Below are positions 35,341 through 46,700 of a DNA stretch of 64,000 nt, in pieces. Below the pieces are notes generated by a model that was not told the origin of the DNA, made no database searches, and saw only the letters and a program-made list of their open reading frames with translations. Every line of letters starts with the position of its first letter. Positions within the stretch are counted from its first letter, which is position 1. The DNA is from Termitomyces sp. T153 (taxonomy: Eukaryota; Basidiomycota; Agaricomycetes; Agaricales; Lyophyllaceae). Location: positions 248,001-312,000 of the forward strand of contig JACKQL020000061.1 in the NCBI GenBank assembly GCA_018296165.2, written 5' to 3'. Position numbers and translations under genes: made by a program.

Positions 35341-35909
35341 TATCAGCATTGGTAACTGCTGCATTGCCACTGCATAGCTGGGTGGAGTCACATCTCCAGG
35401 TGCTGCCATGGTCCTCCACCTGTGAACCTTGTTTCCCATGGGGCTGCTCTTCTCATTGCTGGGGGCAATATATCTCCAGGTACCAGCCCTCCTGCCAGCA
35501 TAGTAAAGCTACCAAAACCTAGGAGTGAGCTACTCCCTAGTAATCCTCCCCCTCTTGAGCTCTGTTCAGAGCTCATCAAATACTCCAGCAGACTTGCATC
35601 TGCCTTGCCAGGCTATATTTTTTTCTTGCTTATTGGGCAAAAAGTTCTCTATAGTAGTGTTGGCATGTTGCACTAATGTTGTAGTAGAAGACAAAGACCA
35701 GTCAGACTTTGCAACCAGCCAAGAAATCGGCTGATATAATATTTGATGGCTGCTAGCATGGCAGCCCCTCCAGCTTCTAGACTAAGTCAAGTAGACTTTG
35801 TCCTTCTAGCCAACTGTGCAGGGTGCTGTATGCTCTACAGCTCCAAGTAGTGGTGAAGGGCCTCCAGGTCCTTCCATGCAGTGAGAGACTCCCATGTGGT
35901 GTCCCCCAG
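35341..35909. other. Unassigned sequence
   Basis: Short open frames only, on both strands; none has a recognisable motif. It ends at the start of a family B LTR. Confidence 0.35.
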
Positions 35910-36331
35910 TGTCACGACCCACCCCCTAGACCCCCGACATCATTTCCAGTCCTCCCCAATGCTCTACCAAACTCCCCAAACCCTTGTCCACCCTCTGCAC
36001 CCACTCTGGGTAACTCCAGCACTTCTTTGGCAAACCCTGATGGCCTCCTGATCAACTCCAACACCTTCTCTGCAGTCATTAATGCCTCCCCTAACTTCTC
36101 CTGAGCTCCTGAGACTTCCTGACCACATCATACTCCTCTGACCCTCCATCCTAATTCTCCTGACCTGCTCCGGAGCACCCCAATAACCCCAGAGCAGCCT
36201 GCATTCCCAGCTGATCCCATCAGAATGTCACCATGGCCTGCTCCATGATCACACCCAACACCTGTTGACTCCATGCAACTCCATCAAGCCCCGCTGTCAT
36301 ATCCACTGTCCTCCGGAGCTACCCAGTAGTC
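35910..36331 (+). repeat. Truncated family B LTR
   Basis: It starts TGTCACGACCCACCCCC, the 5' end of a family B LTR. It runs 422 bp to CCAGTAGTC, just short of the TATA box, where the family C element begins. The remaining two thirds of the LTR are not found on the far side of that element (42504 onward is family B gag), so this is a rearranged junction and not a simple insertion. Confidence 0.8.
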
Positions 36332-36772
36332 TGTCAGGGGATGTCTCACTTGTTTCCCCTTCTCCTTCCCCAGTTCTTGTCAGATTTTCTCCGTTATAGT
36401 TTTCCTTTATTCTCCTTCCTTTTCCCTATCTATTGGTTCTAGTTTCAGCCCTCAGGCTGCACCAATTCTCTGTCAATAATTCAGACAAGTGTGGCCCCTC
36501 TGACACTGCCCCTGGCTTATGTAACTGCTGACCAATTGCTGACACATCACTTGTGTCTTTTTTCTCTGTCATACTGTACAGTTGTTTCTCACACTTCTGA
36601 AGCCTCTGAAGCATCACACCTGGCCTAGGGAATCCCCAGACTTGTTCTCTTTGGATTTCCCTTTGCCAGGTAAGTAGTTATTCCAGTAGACACTGTATAG
36701 TACTGAATAGACTTTGGATTTTCCTTTGCCAGCTGTGTGATTGAGCCACAGCCTCCAGAGGTCGCCCTTACA
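36332..36772 (+). repeat. 5' LTR, Gypsy family C copy 1
   Basis: 441 bp, TGTCAGGGGATG...TCGCCCTTACA. Its first ~250 bp are nearly identical to 42254-42503. AGACTTGTTCT at 36638-36648 is complementary to the primer-binding site. Element layout and LTR size recall marY1-type elements of Tricholoma (established family; exact relation not tested). Confidence 0.88.
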
Positions 36773-36774
36773 GC

Positions 36775-36785
36775 AGAACAAGTCT
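36775..36785 (+). other. Primer-binding site of Gypsy C copy 1 (self-primer type)
   Basis: AGAACAAGTCT, three bases after the LTR end, is the exact reverse complement of 36638-36648 in the LTR. It pairs over 11 nt, the length used by the Tf1 self-primer. Confidence 0.6.
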
Positions 36786-36888
36786 CTAGATTCGGTCTGG
36801 GAGCCCCCTTCTTGATTACCTGCGCTTTCACTAGGTTCCTCAAAAGGTCTCTCCCCCACCAGTGTCTTAGTACCCCTGTGCTCCTCCC

Positions 36889-38185
36889 ATGACCCAGCCA
36901 ACCCCTCCAGCACCTCCCCCTGATGCTTCAAGCCCCCAGGATTATGCCTGGAGTCGTTTGCTGTCCCTGGAGACACAGGTTCAACTTATCCAAGCTTCCC
37001 TTACCTCCCACATGGCTGAACTCACTGGACTCCGTCAAACTACTGAAGCAGTGTCTCTTTCTCTCCAAGCCCTTCTGGAACGTCTTTCCCTCGCTCCTAC
37101 TACACCTCCTATGCCCCCAGCTGATGCAGAACGGTCTGTGTCTGCACCTAGCTCAGGCTTTCTGGCTCCAGCTGCTGCAGAATGGTTTGCATCTGTGTCT
37201 GGCTTGGGCCTTCCAGCTTCCCATTCCAAACTCCCTCGTCCTGCACTCCCTGATGTATATGATGGAGATTGTAAGGCTGGGGAACGCTTCCTCCAGTCCT
37301 GTATCACCTATATTCAGCTGAGCGGTGAAGCCTTTGCCTCCGATGCCCTCAAAAATGGCCTGGGTCCTCTCTTATATGAAGATGGGCCAAGCTTCGACCT
37401 ATGCATTGCGCATCTTCCAGCATCCAGGAGGAGTAGAGAGTTTTGCTAGTTGGATCGAGTTTAAGAAGGATTTTCAAGCTGAGTTCTTCCCCCTTGACCT
37501 GGCCAAGACTGCTTCCCTCTCCCTTTGAGACCGAGATCAGTACGGTCAAGGGAAGCGGTCCCTGGATGGGTACATTGATTCATTCTGTGCTTTAGTCAAG
37601 CAAGCTGGGTATCCGGATGGTCTTCAGCTCTGCCTCACCTTTCGGGAAGGACTTCACCCCTCTCTCATGGACTGTATTGATGACATGGCAGAAGGGCGCC
37701 CAGATGATGAACGTGTAGACACCTGGTACAAGGTGGCACGTGAGCAGTGGCAGCTGATGGCACTCAAACGCGAGCTGCAATGCACGCAGCATCCCCCAGT
37801 TACTTTTCGTTCTCTGACAGCCCCTCGAGTGGGTGCGAACCCTTCCATCCCCTCCCATGTCACCCCGTTCTGTGCTCTTCCTGTTGCTCCTCCACGTCCC
37901 TTACCCCAGGGAGTCCCAATGGATGTTGATGCTTCCTGCCAGCGGTCCTCTACCCCCTTGCTGTGTCAACGCTGTAGAAAGGCTGGTCACTTCGCCCGTT
38001 ATTGCCCTCAGGGATTGGAAGTGCGCTACTTGTCTTCATCTGAGCAAGAGGAGCTACTTGCCCAACTCCTTGCAGCCTGCGACACAGCAGGAACTCCATC
38101 TCCAGATGCACCTGCAACTGTTTCTCCCACTGAGGTGGTTGGTGAGTTGGAGGTCGCGTCCTTAGAGCCTGAGGAGGATTTTTAA
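36889..38185 (+). pseudogene. Gypsy family C gag
   Basis: This is Gag of the best family C copy. It starts MTQPTPPAPPPD at 36889, then a coiled/helical N-terminus, capsid region, and a CCHC knuckle CQRCRKAGHFARYC at about 37969-38010. Two lesions are visible: a single-base frameshift at about 37345-37360, and TGA at 37526-37528 where CGA would continue LSL-R-DRDQYG. After the shift the frame continues in one phase to TAA at 38183-38185. Gag packages element RNA into cytoplasmic particles. The lesions are few, so loss of function is recent compared with the copies at 12 and 30 kb. Confidence 0.85.
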
Positions 38186-38442
38186 AGAGGCAGCAGATGA
38201 CCTGTACGCCCCCGTTGTCTAGTGCTAATCATTTTGCTCTCTTGTTCATAGAATCAAATATATCTGTTGCTGCTATTGATACTATGCCCGAAATGATAAG
38301 CCCTCCCTCAGATGTACAAAACCCACCTCCAGCTAAAGTCTCAGTTGGAAATATGCCCCCTAGCCCACGCCCCTGAATCCCTGCCTGGAAACGCTGTCTC
38401 CCCCATCCCTACATTGTTGCTTCCACTCCTTCCATCAACTCC

Positions 38443-41400
38443 TTGAAGCTACAGGTAGAAATTGAGATGATGGACACCCAACAGGTCCGGAGCGTTGTGG
38501 CCCTGCTTGACAGTGGAGCGACAGGCCTCTTCCTCAATGCAGACTATGTGCAACGACACCGTCTCACCACACGCCCCCTCTCTTGTCCAATCCCTGTATA
38601 CAATGTGGATGGCACACTCAATGAAGCGGGCTCTATTCGCTCTGTAGTGGATCTGGTGCTTCGCTACCAGGACCATTCAGAACGTGCTGCTTTTGCTGTC
38701 ACTAGTTTGGGGAAGCAAGACATGATCTTAGGATTTACCTGGTTACATGAACATAACCCTGAGATTGATTGGACTAAGGGTGAGGTGAAGATGAGCCGCT
38801 GTCCTCATCATTGTCTAACCTGTGCAGAGGAGGCTCGGAAGGAGCATAGAGTAAAAGTCCGTGAGCACACTGCTGTGCGTGCTTGTCATGCAGGACATCT
38901 CCCTTTTGCAGATCTTGACCTTCTGAATCCCCCCCCTCTGGCATTCCCTCATAGAGAGGCCCTCTACGAGGATGTCCAAGGTGCTAGGTGTGAACCTCCG
39001 GAGGAAGATGGATGTGAAGGGGACTTCGCCAGCATGCGAGATCCAGAGTCTCCAGATGAGACCATTGAGGTAGGTGATAGGATCTATGCCACAACACTCT
39101 GCCCTTCCCCTACGATAGCAGAGATCAGGGCTAGTCAGACAACCTCTCAATGACTAGCCGAGGCATTTGCGGCAAATTCCCAGCCCAAACCCTCTCGCAG
39201 CATAGTTCCGCATCATCTACACAACTTCGAGGATGTATTTTCCAAGGCATCATTTGATTTGCTCCCAGAGCGCAAGCAATGGGACCATGCAATTGAGCTG
39301 ATACTGGATGCCAAACCCTCCAGTTGCAAAGTCTATCCACTTGCACCTTGTGAGCAGGATGAACTGGATGCATTCCTGCAAGAAAACCTTAGCTCTGGCA
39401 GAATACGACCCTCGAAGTCTCCAATGGCCTCCCCAGTCTTTTTCATTAAGAAGAAGGATGGGTCTCTGCATCTGGTTCAGGATTATCGAGTCCTGAATGC
39501 GATGACAGTAAAGAACCGCTACCCCCTACCCTCATCTCAGAACTGGTCAACAACCTTCAAGGCGCACGATATTTCACTAAGTTGGATGTCTGTTGGGGCT
39601 ACAACAATGTGCGCATCAAGGAAGGAGATGAGTGGAAAGCAGCGTTCAGAACCAATCGTGGACTCTTTGAACCTTTGGTAATGTTCTTTGGCCTCACCAA
39701 CAGTCCAGCCACCTTCCAGACAATGATGAATGATATCTTCTGTGATCTGATTGCGGACAGTGTTGTCTGTGTGTATCTTGACAATATTCTGATCTATACC
39801 AAGACCCTAGAGGAACACCATCAGATCACACGCATTGTCTTGGAACACCTCTGCCAACACCAGCTCTATCTTAAGCCTGAGAAGTGTGAGTTTGAACAGA
39901 CTAAGGTTGAGTACCTTGGTCTGATCATCTCTCATGGAACAGCAGAGATGGATCCAGTTAAAGTAGCAGGTGTAGTGGAGTGGCCAGAGCCAAAGAACAA
40001 AAAGGAAGTACAGGCCTTCCTAGGCTTTGTTAACTTCTACTGGAGGTTTATCCAAGATTTCTCTCACCATGCCCGCCCCCTTTTTGACCTCACTGTCAAG
40101 GACATGGCATGGCAGTGGAAGTCCACGCAGCGAGTTGCCTTTGACGCCCTTAAGCAAGCAGTGATCTCTAAGCCAGTCCTTGTATTCCCTGACAATGACT
40201 CCCCCTTCTGTGTGGAAGCAGATAGCTCTGACTTTGCCACAGGAGCGGTTCTTTCTCAGCAGTCTAAGGGGGATGGCAAGTGGCATCCTGTTGCCTTCTA
40301 CTCCAAGAGCCTTAATGCAGTAGAACGGAATTACGAGATCCATAACAAGGAGATGCTGGCCATCATTTGGTCCTTTGAAGAATGGCGGCATTTCCTAGAG
40401 GGTGCACGGCATAAGTTTGAAGTCTGGACAGATCACAAGAACCTAGAGTACTTCCATATGGCAAAGAAGCTTAATCGACACCAAGCTCGATGGTCCTTGT
40501 ATCTGGCTAACTTTGACTTCTTGCTGCACCACAAACCTGGACGGAGCATGGGTAAGCCAGACGCATTATCTAGGCGAGCTGATCATGGCACTGGGGCAGG
40601 TGATAACGACAACATCATCCTCCTCAAGCCTGAGCTCTTTGCCATCCATGCTCTACAAGGGATTGTGGCCCAAGGGGATGAGGCAAACATCCTCAAGGAC
40701 ATCCAGCAAGGGAATCGAGAGGGTGCACAAGAGGACGCAGTGGCCCAAGCTGCTCAGGCCTTGTGAGCACGACGAGCCAGTGGGGTAAAGTCAGTACATG
40801 CTGATGAGTGGGGTCTCCAGGATGGGCTTCTAACCTTCCAAGGACGCATCTATGTCCCTAACATTTCAGAACTTTGTCAATGCATTGTGGAGCAACACCA
40901 TGACTCACGTGTAGCTGGGCATCCAGGCAGATGGAAGACACTAGAACTGGTGTCCCAGAACTACTGGTGGCCTCAGATTTCCTGGTATGTAGGCACCTAC
41001 ACCAGCACCTGTGACCTCTGTCTCCACACCAAGCCTCGTCGCCAGCCACCCATGGGTCAGCTCCACCCTCTCCCCATTCCAGCTGCCCATTGGAGTGTTG
41101 CTTCAGTAGACTTCATTGTGGAACTCCCAGATGCTCATGGCTACGATGCTGTAATGGTGGTGGTGGACCTTTATGGGAAACTACCCCACTTCATCCCTAC
41201 TCACACCACCTGCTCAGCCCTGGGAGCAGCTAGTCTGTATCAGAAGAATGTCTGGAAACTCCACGGTCTATCTGATGGGTACGTCTCTGATTGAGGCCCT
41301 CAGTTTGTGGCAGAATTTACTCAGGAGCTGTACTGTTTGCTTGGAGTGAAGCTCCACACTACCACCGCCTATCACCCTCAGTCAGATGGACAGACAGAAC

Positions 41401-42242
41401 ATGTTAATCAGGAACTGGAGCAGTATCTTTGTCTGTTTTGCAATGAGAGGCAAGACGACTGGGATGAGCTCCTCCCAGATGGGGAGTTCCAGTACAACAA
41501 TCACATTCACTCTTCCACTCAGATGACTCCCTTCTTCCTGGACACTGGTCAGCATCCTCGCATGGGATTCTAACCTCAAGCATGGCCTTCAGAGAATGAC
41601 TCAGTGAATGAATTTGTGGACAGGATGAAGAAGGCACAGGAGGAGGCAAAGGCGGCGTTGGTCAAAGCAAAGGAGGACATGGCATGGTACTACGACCGGC
41701 GGCGGACACCAGCTCCTATATACAAGCCTGGAGACTGGGTGTACCTGGACAGTTCAGACATAAAGACTACAAGACCATCACAGAAGCTGTCCCATCACCA
41801 TCTTGGACCCTTTGTGGTAGAGAAGAAGGTAGGGCCGTTGGCATACCGGCTCAAGCTCCCTGCAGGCTTGTGTCGACTGCATCCAGTCTTCAATGTAGTC
41901 AAGCTGTTCCCAGCGCCAGATGACCCTATCCCTGGCCTTCATCCTAATGCACCACTGCCACCTGTCCTAGTGAATGATGAGGAGGAGTATGAGGTGGAAG
42001 AAATTCTTGATAGCAGGATGTTCCGGGGTAGGCTACAGTTCAAGGTGAAGTGGAAGGGGTATGGCATTGAAGACATTTCTTGGGAACCACAGGCCAGTGT
42101 ACACGCACCGGCATTGATCCGGGACTTCTACCGCAGGCACCCCAATGCACCTAAGGCAATCCAAGGCATCTACCCTGTCTCAGCAATTGATCAGGCAGTC
42201 CACAACTTTTTCTACCCAGTATGTCGAGACGCCGCATGCTAG
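38443..42242 (+). pseudogene. Gypsy family C pol (protease-RT-RNase H-integrase-chromodomain)
   Basis: Domains in order: protease LLDSGATGLF at about 38503-38535; RT from 39400, with a frameshift near 39530 and the catalytic box YLDNILIYT at about 39773-39800; RNase H at 40210-40560; integrase zinc domain with CDLCLHTK at about 41010-41035; integrase core VDFIVELPD at 41107-41133, SD*GPQF at 41286-41305 and GQTEHVNQELE at 41389-41421; and chromodomain [20 protein letters not shown] at about 42001-42060. Stops lie at 39151, 40764, 41292 (CGA-type position beside the second catalytic Asp) and 41571. A protein with this order reverse-transcribes and integrates the element. This copy is dead but close to intact. 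Confidence 0.9.
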
Positions 42243-42253
42243 AAGGGGGGTGA
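42241..42253 (+). other. Polypurine tract of Gypsy C copy 1
   Basis: AGAAGGGGGGTGA immediately before the 3' LTR TGTCAGGGG, the normal position of the plus-strand primer. It overlaps the stop codon of pol. Confidence 0.7.
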
Positions 42254-42503
42254 TGTCAGGGGACATCTCACTTGTTTCCCCTTCTCCTTCTCCAGTTCTT
42301 GTCAGATTTGCTCTGTTATAGTTTTCCTTTATTCTCCTTCCTTTTCCCTATCTATTGGTTCTAGTTTCAGCCCTCAGGCTGCACCAATTCTCTGTCAATA
42401 ATTCAGACAAGTGTGGCCCCTCTGACACTGCCCCTGGCTTATGTAACTGCTGACCAATTGCTGACACATCACTTGTGTCTTTTTTCTCTGTCATACTGTA
42501 CTG
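42254..42503 (+). repeat. Truncated 3' LTR, Gypsy family C copy 1
   Basis: About 250 bp nearly identical to 36332-36580, then an abrupt switch at about 42503 to family B gag. The last 190 bp of the LTR, including the predicted RNA start, are missing, so no target duplication can be scored. Confidence 0.85.
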
Positions 42504-43925
42504 TTGATCAGCATGGGGATGGGGCCATCAGAGAAGGGGAGGGTGGTGTGGAGGAGGAGGGTGTGGGAGGAGTGAGAGGGGAGATGTGCTGGGAGGTTGT
42601 CTGGGGCAAGTACCATTGTGTGGAAGAGTGCAGCTGGAGCAGAGAAGACATCAGGGTCTGGTCTGTAGTCTAGTGCATCTTCAAGACCTAAACTGCTGAC
42701 TCATTTTTCATAAACTGGTAGTCACAGTCTCTCTCGATCAATCATCCATACAGTGCATCCCATCACCTGGAATTTAGGGCAGCTGCTGATAAAATGTCCC
42801 TGCTCACCACATAGGATGCATGTGCCCTCCTTCCATTGTTTCTCCTGAGTTTCCTCTGGTACATTGATCCAAGGCCCATTCCAAATCTTGTTTGCACATA
42901 GGGCTTCTTGATTGTCAGCAGAGTCTGAAGCATTGTCAAGGTCATTGGAGGCAGCATCTAGGGGTTCTGGAGTCTTGTGAAGGTTGGCAGCATTGAGTTG
43001 GGCAGAAGGGCATGGTTCTGAGAGTCAGTTGGTGCTGGAAGGCCCTTGGCCTTGAAGGCAATGGGGCACAGGGCTGGCAGGGTTGGCAAGGATTGAGGGT
43101 TGGTTGCTGTTGGTTGCTCTGACTTGCCAGTTGGTGTTGCTGGAGGTGTTCCATGTGGTCTGCAGTGCTGTGTTCTCACTCTGGTCTTCTCAGTAATATT
43201 GGTCAATCTGTGTAACAAGTGCCTTGTACTTGTTGTACATAGTTTGCTCAGGTGCAAGGTGGATGACATCCTTAATACATTGAGGCAGGGCATGGTAGAG
43301 GGCAAATTGGAAGGCATTGGAGTTCCATCCTGTCTTGTAGGCCTCCTGTTCAAATCATACAATGAAAGTTGTGAAGCATTCATTGTCATGCATTTGGAAG
43401 TTGAAGAGATTCTCCTCTGCTTCCACTACAGTGTCAAAGATGCCAAACTTACTGGAGAATTCCTGGGTGAAGGCAAGCCAATTGGAGAGCATGGGGTTGT
43501 TGGGGTCAAACTGGAGTAGTGCTGTGTAGTGGTTAAAGGCAATGCCCTGCAAATACAACATGGTGAAGGCTACTCATGAGCTCTCAAGCCAGGAGGTAAT
43601 AGGCTTAGCTTGAAACATAGTTAGACACTGTATTAGGAAGATTCTTCACTTCCAGGAGTTGCAACTAGTGAAAGGTTTGGGCTTTTAAATGTTGAGCTTT
43701 CCTTCCCAAGCCAGTGTGTTGCGAGTGTCATCCTGGGTGTTTTGAGTTTGAAGCGAGGGTCCAGCATTGTAGTAGTAGTAATAGTTATTTCCATTTCCAT
43801 GCTGAGTGGAGAAGTTGTCCATGGCCAGGCCCCATCTGCCAGGAGGTCTGCCATTGGGAGGCCCACCACTGGGGGGTTGGCCCATGTTGCCTGGAGGAAG
43901 CCCTGGAGCCCATCTAGTAGGCCCA
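42504..43925 (-). pseudogene. Family B gag fragment
   Basis: Minus strand, colinear with 25370-26800 of element B. A zinc-knuckle region lies at about 42765-42820, and a capsid part (NNPMLSNWLAFTQEFSSKFG) at about 43440-43500. There is no LTR on either side. It stops at about 43925, where Copia gag-like sequence begins, so both ends are recombination or deletion junctions. Confidence 0.75.
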
Positions 43926-44240
43926 ATAGCAGGTCTGCAGACATTTTGGTTGAGTACATACTAGTGACTACAGTGTTCCACAATTTGGGTGACAACATCA
44001 TAATGATGGAGCAGAAAGTGGCAATGGTTATCATTGCCCCTTTTTCCATGGCATTTGCTCATTTCATGCATAGGTCAAAAATATGTGTTGGGAAGTCAGT
44101 GCCATCTGTGAATCTCATAGATCAAAGAGCATTCTTGGCCCCCATGGCCACTAACTTGGACACCTCCCCATAAGCTTTGGTTAGTGAATCCCAAGCCTGG
44201 GCTGCTGACCCATCCGTTTTTATTCCTAGTCCCACTGAGT
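43926..44240 (-). pseudogene. Copia-type gag fragment
   Basis: The minus frame reads RFTDGTDFPTHIFDLCMK, then GAMITIATFCSIIMMLSPK and VVTSMYSTKMSADL (about 43940-44130). This resembles the UBN2-type gag polypeptide of Ty1/Copia elements in basidiomycetes. Assignment is from the recognised phrase pattern only. Frames are broken and no other part of that element adjoins. Confidence 0.55.
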
Positions 44241-45221
44241 TTTACAATTGTATATGATAAGTCCGATCAACCAGGCATCTTGCAGGTCCAATTCTTCTGC
44301 TGAAGGGGTAAGAGAAGACTATTACATGGGTTTGGAGTCTTTGGTAGATTCCAATTTCAACACTTGGTGTGTGTGTGTGTGTGGCAATTTTTGGCTTCAG
44401 GATTACTCTGTTGAGATAACCTTTGCTCTGCATGCACAGGCTGAAATCAGTACCTGGTTTTTAAAGTGGACAAAGTTGGTCCCATCAAACTGCTGTTCCT
44501 CAGGGAATATGGGTGGTCCACCAGTGTGCATGTTCAACATCTTTTATTGGACAGTAAAAAAAACTTGAGCTGTATGGCAAGTGCATGTTGCAAGAGTTTT
44601 GCACAGGAAAGATATGCTAACAGAGCCTATAACCTGTAGAGCAAAATGAGTCATAAAACCTCAGTGTTGCAACATTAAGTTAGACAGTTGTATTAATATA
44701 CCTGTAGAACAAAACAAGTCATAAGACTACAGGAATCCATAAGTACCAAATAAGTGAACTATAAATATGTGTTATGTACCCTCAGTGCCACAATATCAAG
44801 TTAGACAGCTGAGGGAAAAACTTTTCTGTATCTAAGTATTTGTATCCTCAAAAATAAGGTTTCTGAATAAAGTCTGGTAAATATGGAGAAAGAAATAGTG
44901 GTGTAACATATGCTAAGTATGTGAAAGGAAAGTGATAAGAAAATAGAAAAGAAAAATAAACCAGTAACAGGCAGAGTGGAGTCATACCTCAACATTTGGG
45001 ATCAGTTTTAAGTCCACTACTTGGTTCAAAACATGAGATTGGATCAGACTCCTGATAACATTGCTCATGCAGCTTGGTTATTGGATGTTGGTGCTGGAAA
45101 AAACCTTGGGCCTGTAGAAACAGTACAACTTCCAGAAACTATGATCTGTGATAACAATTCTGTCACTGGATTGATCTCTTTCTACTCATCCTCATATTGA
45201 TCACTATAAAAATGATCAGTA
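44241..45221. other. Unassigned sequence with short direct repeats
   Basis: No gene. A (GT)n run lies at 44368-44382. Two related segments at about 44634-44690 and 44701-44813 share CCTGTAGA-CAAAA, AGTCATAA and CTCAGTG-CAA followed by AAGTTAGACAG. This looks like non-coding transposon sequence in front of the Helitron frame. Confidence 0.4.
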
Positions 45222-45956
45222 TTACCTGGACCACACCATTCTTTCTGGCAGGAACTCTGATGTAGAGGATATCAATTCAGAAGTTCTGCAGAGATGCCCA
45301 GGAGAAGAGAAAATCTTGCAGAGTGCAGACTCTATCATATCTGATGATGGGAATCCTAATGGCCTTGGATTGTATCCAATAAGATACCTCAACTCCCTCA
45401 GAGCCAGCAGTTTGCCTTTTGCTAAATTGGCTCTGAAGATTGGTGTTCCTATCATGCTGCTCAGGAATCTGGATACAACTAAAGGACTTTGCAATGGGAC
45501 AAGAATGATTGTCACCCACATCAGCACCAGAGTTCTCAGATGTAGGATCATTAGTGGAGATGCCAAGTTTGCAGGATCAATTGTTTTGATCCAAAGAATC
45601 AACATGAATGTTTCTGAAGAGGATTTGCCAATTCCATTGTGCAGGAGAAAATTCCCAGTTTGATTGTCCTTTGCTATGACAATCAACAAGTCTCAGGGTC
45701 AATCAGTCAAGCATGTTGGATTGGACCTTCAATCAGGAGTTTTTGCACATGGCCAACTTTATGTTGTGCTTTCTTGGTGCACATCAGGAGATTGTATCAA
45801 AGTGATTTTGGACCCAGAAAACACATCAAGAAAGACTGCAAATATTATCTATCAAGAAATCCTGAATGGTTTACAAATGTAAGTGTGACTTTTGATGAAT
45901 TCAAGCAAGAAATTGATAACCTCTATGAACTTCAGCACCTAATGTATATAGCCTGA
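45222..45956 (+). pseudogene. Helitron PIF1-type helicase, C-terminal part
   Basis: The frame carries the 2B-like segment of Helitron helicases: GVPIMLLRNLDTTKGLCNGT at about 45442-45501, then [20 protein letters not shown] at about 45667-45726, and [19 protein letters not shown] at about 45739-45795. The usual LSR of the last motif reads LSW. A TGA at 45661 separates the two parts. The N-terminal Rep nuclease and the helicase ATP-binding motifs are absent, so this is only the 3' end of a rolling-circle transposon ORF. Confidence 0.85.
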
Positions 45957-46090
45957 CAGTGTAGTATAAATACTCTGAATGGTTTACAAATGTAAGCATT
46001 ACAGTTTGAATAACTGCTTGGTTAGTACTAATTTTTATAATTTTCAGCACCTCTAATATATACCAGTGGACACTGTAGTATTTTGTTGAT
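45860..46090 (+). repeat. Imperfect tandem duplication at the end of the Helitron ORF
   Basis: CTGAATGGTTTACAAATGTAAG occurs at about 45862 and 45975 (only part of each copy quoted), each followed by TTCAGCACCT, then ATATA, then CAGTG(G)ACACTGTAGTAT-like sequence. Unit length is about 115 bp. Confidence 0.6.
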
Positions 46091-46172
46091 AATGTAATAT
46101 AGATACATGATTGGTTTATATATAAGGTCTCAGTATTGAAGTGTAAGAGAAAAGCAACACTTGGTGAACAAA

Positions 46173-46660
46173 ATACAAAGACCTAACCAAATGAAGTGAA
46201 GTTCAGTCTGGATCCTAGCAGTGAGTTAAGAATATACAAAGACCTAACTGAACAAAGTGAAGTTGGGTCTGGATCTTAGCATTGAATTAAGAAAATACAA
46301 AGACCTAACCAAACAAAGTGAGGTTGGGTCTGGAGCCTAGCATTGAGTTAAGAAAATACAAAGACCTAACTAAACAAAGTGAAGTTGGGTCTGGATCTTA
46401 GCATTGAATTAAGAAAATACAAAGACATAACCAAAAAAAGTGAAGTTGGATCTGAATCTTAGCATTGAATTGAGCAAATACAAAGACCTAACCAAACAAA
46501 GTGAGGTTGGGTCTGGATCTTGACATTGAATTAAAGAAATACAAAGACCTAACTGAATGAAATGAGGTTGGGTCTGGATCTCAACATTGAGTTAGAATAT
46601 TGAGGACCTACAGTAACCAAATGAAGTGTTGGGTCTGGAACTTAGCAAGAGCTACAGGCC
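46173..46660. repeat. 61-bp minisatellite, about 8 units
   Basis: The word ATACAAAGACCTAAC recurs at 46173, 46234, 46295, 46356, 46417, 46478 and 46539, exactly 61 bp apart, with a last degenerate unit to about 46660. Each unit also contains GTTGGGTCTGGATCTTAGC. It lies in the left terminal repeat of Gypsy D; the right copy (49210-49320) has only about two units. Confidence 0.9.
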
Positions 46661-46700
46661 CATGCCAAAGACACAGACCATAGCTCATCTATATATTATG
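46600..46700 (-). repeat. 3' terminal repeat of Gypsy D (inner part)
   Basis: The segment CTTAGCAAGAGCTACAGGCC, then CATGCCAAAGACACA and ACCATAGCT, is repeated in the same orientation at 49308-49355. The pair flanks a minus-strand pol remnant, so it is read as LTR sequence. Exact LTR ends were not found. Confidence 0.55.

Noticed and set aside
35905..36331. Target-site duplication for the truncated family B LTR
   Set aside because: The right end of this LTR is missing, so CCCAG on the left has no partner to compare.
46173..46660. Regular 61-bp spacing considered as a CRISPR array
   Set aside because: The whole 61-bp unit is repeated with no unique spacers, in a eukaryotic LTR.
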